From: Erpobdella octoculata | Lineage: Eukaryota; Annelida; Clitellata; Hirudinida; Erpobdellidae | Assembly (NCBI GenBank): GCA_963978895.1 | Contig: OZ022241.1 | Location: 17,021,341 to 17,085,340, forward strand | Direction of reading: 5' to 3' | DNA: 64,000 bases | Shown: piece after piece, positions 57,015 through 64,000 of the stretch | How the letters are laid out: every line of letters begins with the position of its first letter | Position numbering within the stretch: position 1 is the stretch's first letter | Translations under genes and position numbers: made by a program | Notes under the pieces: generated by a model | Databases searched by the model: none | What the model saw: only the letters and a program-made list of their open reading frames with translations | Told to the model about the DNA's origin: nothing

Positions 57015-57412
57015 TTCCAGGCCAAACGTGACTATGCACCAAGGATATCTTGAACATCAGAATTTATTGCGCAACAAAATTCAAATTTAGTTTTTTAAAC
57101 AAATTTATTTTACGTTTTATTGGCGAAAAAGTTAGGAAAGTGAGGAAGAAAGAAAGAGAGCGGAAAAGCAAGCGGAAGAACACCTGGGAGAGGAAGAGCG
57201 AGCGGTTTTTGAAAGCGAATTGTAGCGGAAGAGCAAACAGGAACGGGAGAGCAAACGCGGAAGTGAAAACGAGAGAGCGTGCGAGAAAGGGAACGGGAAA
57301 GAGAGAGGAAGCGGCAAAGCGAGTGAGGAAAGAAACGGGAGCGAGAGAAAAAAAGGATAGCAAAGCCTCCAAAAACCCCGGATAACGCCAGGCAACCCCC
57401 CAGTAGTAATTG
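57015..57412 (+). mobile_element. Helitron A long variant with mutated 3' end
   Basis: Shares ATTGCGCAACAAAATTCAAA and TTTTACGTTTTAT with 27869-28240. A diverged purine-rich array follows. It ends CCCCGGATAACGCCAGG...CCCCCCAGTAG, in which both hairpin and CTAG are mutated. An older copy. Confidence 0.65.
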
Positions 57413-58028
57413 TAGGTATATATCAATGAATAATCCATGGGTAATGGGTGAACCTTATGCGCCAGCCTTTGAGGACATATTTTTATAATTCATTGCCGCC
57501 AAAATTTAGGAAAACTAATTAATATAGATTTATTTTTAAAAATGTGTTTTATTGTTAATTTGCTACTTTTAAAATTTGCTTTTAAACATTTGCAGGTGGG
57601 GCTTAAAAAGCAGTGGGAGGAGTCAGCGGCACCGGCCATACTGTAGCAACCGATTGTTCGAGATTACCGGCAATATTAGGCAATATTAGGTATCTGGTTG
57701 AACCAATTTAGCCTAGCCTTTATTTTATTAAGGTATACCGCAATTGTTTATAAGCGTATCCGCCATATGATTATAATCTAATTTAAATTGGTTTCGTTTA
57801 TGTTTTACCGTGGTCGTAGCCTTTACTTCAGCGATCAGCGTTTCTTTGTCCTCTTCTTGTTTTCTTTTTTAAGCCTGTAAGACCATAGTTGGCATAGTTT
57901 CTAAGTTTTCACGTAGTTTTGTAATAAAGGAGCAAATAACTCAAATTTTAGTTTCAAAGAGTAGAAAATTGACAAAGAAAGGTTGTTGAATGGTCAAAAA
58001 ATCTGTGTAACAGTATAACTGTTTCAAA
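57413..58028 (+). promoter_or_regulatory. 5' flank of the NFE2L1-like gene
   Basis: No element recognised from about 57600 on. An in-frame TAA at 58008 precedes the ATG at 58029, supporting that start. Promoter location unknown; no clear TATA box at a convincing position. Confidence 0.35.
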
Positions 58029-61000
58029 ATGATAAAAAATTACTTTATTGATGCGCTACTGCAAATTGCCATTGTATTGAGTTTGCTCAAGACTCACCAT
58101 GAATTTTCTGGCGATCACACTTTCAATGAATTTATTAATGTTCGAGACAATTTACGAGGTAACCTGGTAGTTTCGCCTGCTGCTGATCATCATTTAAGAC
58201 ACCGATGGGATTCTGATGCTGGGGGTATTGTACACCCCAAGAGTGCAAATGTAGAAATAGAGGATGTTCTTAGAAGAGTTCATTCACTTGGCCAATACAG
58301 ACACTTTGATGGAATTGATTCAGGGATTGTCAATGCATTCCTGGTTGATGAAACTTCAAATGTTACACTTTCGTCGCAAGGTGAAAATGGTAGTCAGCTG
58401 GCTGCTGAAGAAGAAAATTTTGACTTACAGATAAATATAGATGATGGAGCCAATAAAGAGGTTTTATTTACATTTTATAGTTTTATAACAAGTTTTTTTC
58501 TGGTGTGTTTGACTTTAAATAACCTGCACCTTCTATAGGACATGGATTTGATCAATGTTTTGTGGCAGCAGGACATCGATTTGGAAATCATGATTGAAAC
58601 TCCACTTATGTGGGAACTTGAAAGGGGACAGGAGACTTCATTGCGTAAAAAGCTAGAAGAGGTGCTAATCATTTGTTTTTATTAACACTTTGATAATCTT
58701 TCACATTATAAAAAAATATTTTTGCTATAAAGTTATTAAAGATCATATACAAATGATAGAAAGAACATTCAACAACGTGTGTGAAGTTAGAAATATTGCT
58801 GGCTGTGAAAATACAAAAAAATGTTTGTTGCAACAGGGTTGTGATGCATTGTTGGATGGGGTTTTTGTCAATAGAATCTGATTGTATGATTAGTTTTTCT
58901 TCAGTTCTACTAATAAAAAAGTTTTAAGCCAAAAAGCAATTTTCCGATGAAAATTGCACGAAATAAGGTGGATTTGTCGACGGTTCACACAATTAATGTT
59001 TTCAAAGAATGTTTCAAACGAAACGTTTTACTTGTAAGTTATGCACTGATTTTAAGTAGTTACATTTTTTTAAACAAACCCTATGGTAATTAAAAAAAAA
59101 TATTTTTAATAAAACAGCTTTAAAACAGATTTTGGGTAAAATAAATTTTTTATTTATGCTTGTTAAAAGTCAGCAAGTAGACATTTTGCATATTAGTGGC
59201 AAGGAGCTACACTTGTTTGTAAAACTGTATGCTCTGCTGTGTGTTTATGTTTCATTTAGCTGGAAAAAATTGGTATATTTGATAACTTTTTTTATTTATA
59301 AAGTTTCAAAAGGGAGAAGAGTTACATCCTTGGATTTGTAATTGAAATATATAAAAACAAGCATCTCAGATATTCCCGTTGCAGCAGTTTGAAAAAAGTT
59401 ATACTTGTTCGAAGTATATGCAAATTTTGTCGAAAAATCGTAGTTTTTGTTTTGACATAACTTTTTTAATTGTTAAACCAAAAAAATCAATTATATATTT
59501 AGGTTTTTTTCCTAACAAGCCATTTAAAGATAGATGTATAGCACAACCCTGTTGTATTAATTGTTTTTTATTTGTACAGCCAGCAATATTGCTAACTTCA
59601 TGAGCGTTATTTAAAACAAAAAAAATTATTAAAAATGCTATGAAATTGTTTTTATAAGAATTTTTTAACATATCAAACTAGCTGCAGTTAAATGTCAAAC
59701 AAAATAGTTTTTAATGAAGATCTTTACTGATGTGCACAAGGATAAAAGTTACAAATTAACAGCTATAAAATCGTTAATGAAAGTTGAATACAAACAAAGC
59801 TCAAATGTTTTAAAATAATTTGATTTAGCACCACTTGCAATACAAAATGTTTAACTTTTAGTTCATAAACAATAGTTAAAATATATTTTGTCTTTACTTA
59901 GTTGTTTTTGATGCCCCTCTAAAACCCTGCCAGCTACAGAGAAGATTCAAGAGATAAATGTGTAGCAGTTGCACATATCAGCACAACTTCTTTTTAAAAT
60001 AGTTTTTTCTCTGCTCATTATAATAATGTTGAAGTAGTTATTAATTATCTTTCGTACACTTTAAAATATTAATTTTTCGCGAAATTCAACGAGAGCTTTC
60101 GAGCCACTAGTCGTCATCATCAGATGGCGGGCTATAACTCTCGAGGTACTAGTACAATCACCAGATTTCTACCTCGACAGTGACTCGCAATATTTTCATT
60201 TTGACATTAAGAATCATCACCTTTCAAAATGTTTAAATATAGTGATTTCATGGCTGGTAGTGCACATGATATTTTTTGTTGTCTCACATTAGAGACTGTT
60301 CTTAATTTTGTTTGACATGAATTTTACATGGGTTTTGACATTTTTTGTAGCCTAATAGTTGAAAGATAGGCTTGTTTGTTAGTCAGATGTTATATTTTTT
60401 TGTACAAGCTCTAGATGAAATTTTTATTTTGGCACATCTGGGATATATATCTAAATACCTGTGAAAAAAAGTTACAATAGGAGAAATTTATTTTTGTTAA
60501 AATATATTTTTAATATTTCTGAAAGGGAACATCTGATTTGGTAGCACAACAGCAGCTTGATTCATATTCTGTTAACTTCTTTTCTCTTCCATCCAATCAA
60601 GATGTACAAGGTGTGTATTTTTACTATTAAGATTACTAATTTTTTTTATACAATGTCACCTCGTCTGCATGGTTTTTATTATAGATTATTATGCAACCAA
60701 CTTACAAATGACTTTCAATTAAGTTTTTGTCTGTGCAGAGTAGAGGAAAAGCATTAAACTACTTTCTGTTATTAATTGTACCAAAATAAATAGTATAAAC
60801 AAAGTTTTTCAAATATAAATTTTACATATGAGTTACATTTTTTTACTTTATTCAATGGTGAATGCCAAGTATAAATACATTTTTTTTAGAAATCATTAGT
60901 AAGGAATGCTATTTTTTCTAACTTGAATAATCTAAAGAAAGTTGAAATCTTGAAAATATGAATGTAAAGTTTTATTAAAATTAAGATGTCCTTATTCTCT

Positions 61001-63665
61001 TTTTTTGCATTTTATTGATTTTCATTTAAATAATACAGAAGATTTAAACACCCAAGTAGTTGACGGTTTCAATGGTTCGAGAATCTTCAATAATGAGGTT
61101 AGATATAAATTCACTTATTTTCCAGTTTTTAGCCCATTTTTGGAAACTTATTTCTAAAAAGGGAGCTTTGGTTGGCTGGTAAGGAATATAAACTAAAAAA
61201 CTGGACGCTGTAGAAAGTTGGGGTTTTTTTGCATTAGATTTGTGTCAAAAAGTTATTCCGGAGGAGAGTAGTTTAATTGCTCTCAGCTGCGATTATTTTT
61301 TTCATAGGTGAAAATTTTCAGATTGGATTCAGTGTTGTAGGAAATGTCCACCTAAGAAGAAAATGCTTAAGCTACTGTTTAACTCAAGTAATAAGGAATT
61401 TAATTTTCAATATGGAAAATTAAAAAAAAAAATTATGGTTTCTTTCAATTGTAAAATGTAAATTGTACATTGTAAAACTGTAAAATTAACGAAAATTATA
61501 TAAAATTGTAAGTATTTAAAAATATTAGACAGATAAGCATTTTAGTACATTAGTTAGAAATGTGTTGAAGTCCCTTTGATGTAACATGAGGACTTTTGTC
61601 ATTTTTTATTGATAAATTCTGATCAGCCCTATAAAAAGTTATTTGCTAATAAAATTACATTTCCACATACAAAAGAGTTTCATTTGAAGATCACATAAAC
61701 AAGTTCAGTAAAGTTAATTCAGGTATCTTATAAGTAAGGCTTATATTTCAACTTCTATAAAAAAATGTTAATTCTAATTAGAAAATTCTGCTGCTTCTAA
61801 ATGGTAGGAATAAATGGTTAGAAACACAGCCATATGTTGAGGATGCAGGTATTTTTCTGAGTAAATAAGCAATAGAAAAGTGGGTTTTATGATCTACCTG
61901 TGTGCCGGCACAACAGGTGACTAACATGATACCATGAGAAAAAGAGAGACCATCAAATTTCAAATTCATCACTTATTGAAATATATTGTTTTTAATTTAC
62001 TGATTTTTGGCAACCTGAATGCTCATCACTTAAATGTTCATAAGTCAGCGGGGATCAACTATATATTCAATTTATGAATAATTTTTTAGAATGAAAATAT
62101 CTCACTACAGTCAGATATATCTCCATTGAGTTCTAGCTTGCATGAATTGCATTCAGAAGAGAACCAACATTTTTCTGTTAGTATTATATATGTAATTAGT
62201 TAATGAAATAATAATAAAAATCTATTTTTCATCAGTTAAGCAGACAAGCAAGTCTGGAAAGAGGATGGAGAGAAGTGATGGATCTTCTGGAACACGAGAC
62301 TGGTCAATTATATCAAAACAATCAAGATGGAGAAGAAGATATCCAGGGAGATATGTTTACAAATCTTTTTCATGATGATCTCTTATTTGATGCAAATCCA
62401 CTTGCCAGTCTGTTTAATGAAGAATCAGTCGTGCAATATGTCGATGGTGAGGATGAAGAACAATTATTTACAAGTGAAGATCATTTGAGCAACCCCGTGT
62501 TGTTGCAGGATGCTTCTCTGTCCGACTTTCCTAGCCGGTTCAATCAAGGTTGACTTTGACTTAAGAAACTTTTTTACAAGTATTTAATAGGATGGCAGTG
62601 AATTTTATTTTTATTGTCTGGTTGAATATTTATTTGCTTATGCAAATCCTTTTCTATGTTTTGTGCATCAAAAATAATTCTGCATATAAAAAATTACGTA
62701 TTTAAACAATATGTAAACAACTTTGCATGAAAACGCATAGTTGTGACATACTGAAATGTTGCTTACAAATAAGTTATGCAAAATTGAGTTAACGTTTGTA
62801 TAGTTTGAAAAAAAGCTCTATGTTAATGTTCATGCAGTGCAGAGTTGTAAAGTTAGCTGCAGAATTTTTAACTATGTAATGGGTCAGGTCATGTCATTAA
62901 AAATTTTATTTAAGTCTGTAGGCAAGATTAAATTGATTTTAATTGTATTTTATAATATATAACTAAAAAAACACAAGTGTCTCTTTTTATCAATTTCCAT
63001 GTCCTTATAACAGCTTGTTTATAATTTATTTGGTGCACTTAATTAAGAGAGTATTCAAAGTATTGGAGCATTGTGGAGTGTCAGCAAAACTGGACCTATG
63101 GATAACTCTGGTGCAATACACATACAATCGTATAGATGGTGCAGTGCACGTACAACCATGTAGAAAACCTTGAAAACATTAACAGCTAATTGCCTTATCT
63201 GAAACCTAGGTCATCGCAAGACATTTGAAGCGAGCATGTTTGCATATTTTTGAGATTTAGCATTCTGGGCCTACTTTTATTAGTGGGAACAATAAAATAA
63301 TGGTATAAAATTGGCATATGTGCTGCTTAAAAATTCTGAACTAATGCCTTGAAGTTATTTTTTATCAGAATTCACAGAAGAGCAAACTCCCATGAATACC
63401 TTTACAAATTCTTCTGGCGATCCAGATAATATATACCTGTCTCAAGATTTCTCTCACTTCTCAGTTGTACCTGAGTCTAATTTGACTTCTGCCATGCAGA
63501 ATGAGTTAATCAGTTCATACATGGATGATAATCCTTTCATGACAGATGGTCTGACATTTGAGCTGCTTCATGAAGATGACAATCATGATGATGGTATTGA
63601 TTTGGACATGGATTTTCTTGGGACATGTAACAATCACTTAGAGACCAACCTCTTCAATACAAATG
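58029..63665 (+). CDS. NFE2L1-like: NFE2L1/NRF1-like cap'n'collar transcription factor, 5' half (7 exons, partial)
   Basis: Exons: 58029-58460, 58539-58661, 60526-60610, 61039-61097, 62090-62176, 62236-62548, 63369-63665 (runs on past the window). Phases agree at every junction and give 465 residues. KNYFIDALLQIAIVLSLL (3-20) is the N-terminal membrane anchor of the NRF1 class, which holds the protein in the ER. HPKSANVEIEDVLRRVHSLG and VNAFLVDE correspond to the conserved N-terminal box. Exon 2, MDLINVLWQQDIDLEIMIET, is the CNC DLG region (usual form ends DIDLG; here E replaces G). LERGWREVMDLLEHETGQLY in exon 6 matches the W-(D/E)-LM acidic activation block. Acidic DDD/DED stretches follow. 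The bZIP is not in this window. NRF1-type factors control proteasome and oxidative-stress genes after ER release; this role is inferred. Confidence 0.85.
58700..59690. mobile_element. Foldback-like element in intron 2 of the NFE2L1-like gene
   Basis: GAAGTTAGAAATATTGCTGG, CTGTGAAAATA and CAACAGGGTTGTG (58790-58845) recur inverted at 59533-59610 (CACAACCCTGTTG ... CAGCCAGCAATATTGCTAAC). Arms of about 80 bp with a ~700-bp spacer. The mirrored ORFs at 58690-58881 and 59399-59671 come from this symmetry. Exact ends not defined. Confidence 0.6.
60090..60143 (-). ncRNA. Candidate hammerhead-ribozyme-like motif, Penelope-type relic
   Basis: The minus strand reads CGAGAG-TTA, then CTGATGA, then CGAAA, then GCTCTCG over 54 nt. 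CGAGAG can pair with CTCTCG (stem III); CTGATGA and GAAA are the two hammerhead core boxes in the correct order; UUA would carry the cleavage site. Stem II (GACGAC-TA-GTGGCTC) is imperfect and stem I is weak, so it is probably inactive. Penelope-like retroelements carry such ribozymes. It lies in an intron of the NFE2L1-like gene, antisense. Confidence 0.35.
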
Positions 63666-63844
63666 GTAGTTTTTACTGTTGATAGGCATTTCAATTATTT
63701 TTTAAAATACGATTATAGATAAGATTATTATGGAGAGAGAATTACAGGTGGGCTTGAATTCAATTTGCTTCCAAATCTAGCCAGTTTTGCTAAGCGTTGT
63801 GATTATAGTGGTGTTGTTTTTGATCAATTGATTTCAAGAGCACA

Positions 63845-63938
63845 ATGTTAGATCCCCACCTTACTTACTTTTGCCATAGCAGACACACTGGTTTGATGAC
63901 CCCGGACGGATGAAAGGCTGAGATAGATAGATAGGGTA
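63845..63938. mobile_element. Short retroposon-like repeat with GATA tail
   Basis: CCATAGCAGACACACTGGTT, GATGACCCCGGACGGATGAA and AGGCTGAGATAGATAGATAG: a compact GC-richer piece ending in a tetranucleotide tail inside an AT-rich intron. A SINE or LINE tail is likely; only one copy in the window. Confidence 0.4.
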
Positions 63939-64000
63939 TCAAGCATTGTTTTTCATAGATGTGATTTAATTGGAAAAAAGAAAAGTTAGAATTTTTCTAC

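Noticed and set aside
57050..57385. 111-residue Lys/Arg-rich ORF
   Set aside because: Purine-rich Helitron A array read in one frame.
62275..62340. A canonical KEAP1-binding ETGE motif in the NFE2L1-like protein
   Set aside because: The fourth residue is Gln, and the peptide lies in the W-LM acidic block, not the Neh2 position; I report it only as a resemblance.

Overview
This is a window of eukaryotic, intron-containing nuclear DNA. It is AT-rich, crowded with long dinucleotide and tetranucleotide microsatellites, and packed with transposable elements. The two host genes I can support are clearly animal: a BTB-BACK protein with a jacalin-like lectin tail, and the 5' half of a cap'n'collar bZIP factor of the NFE2L1/NRF1 type. 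With L2/CR1-like LINEs, Helitrons, many hAT elements, a copia-like gag relic and a tRNA-derived SINE, an invertebrate metazoan genome is most likely; I cannot assign a phylum from sequence alone.

Layout. 0-6.5 kb: unannotatable AT-rich DNA with a non-autonomous hAT (2136-2982), a decayed copia-like gag (3425-3740, minus) and a CA/TA microsatellite. 6.5-10.5 kb: a hAT with a transposase relic, a 5'-truncated LINE, pieces of Helitron family A, and a tRNA-derived SINE between TA tracts. 10.5-18 kb: one LINE with repeated 5' leader units, interrupted by a Mutator-like element in its leader and a hAT in its reverse transcriptase, ending in about 525 bp of a five-base repeat. 18-25 kb: a SAP-gag retroelement relic, a 1.7 kb Helitron B, a LINE inserted inside a GC-rich minisatellite, and a retroelement C-terminal ORF. 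25-29.1 kb: a tetranucleotide array of about 0.9 kb, then a head-to-tail array of Helitron A copies. 30.2-34.8 kb: the BTB-BACK-jacalin gene in three exons. 36.9-45.9 kb: hATs nested in LINE, hAT and Helitron sequence. 47.4-50.6 kb: a CR1/Jockey-type LINE cut by an intact Helitron B. 50.6-52.4 kb: a SAP-gag element between 67 bp direct repeats. 52.5-57.4 kb: more Helitrons, TA tracts, a poly(A)-tailed retroposon family and hAT relics. 58.0-64 kb: the NFE2L1-like gene, seven coding exons visible and running off the right edge.

The two host genes show no operon-like relation. The BTB-BACK protein would be a Cullin-3 substrate adaptor with a lectin-like fold; the NFE2L1-like protein would be an ER-anchored stress transcription factor. 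Nested insertions allow local excision reasoning: several elements have exact 8-bp target duplications, and removing one Helitron restores a LINE reading frame to the base. No intact autonomous transposon is visible; every element is truncated, frameshifted or non-autonomous.
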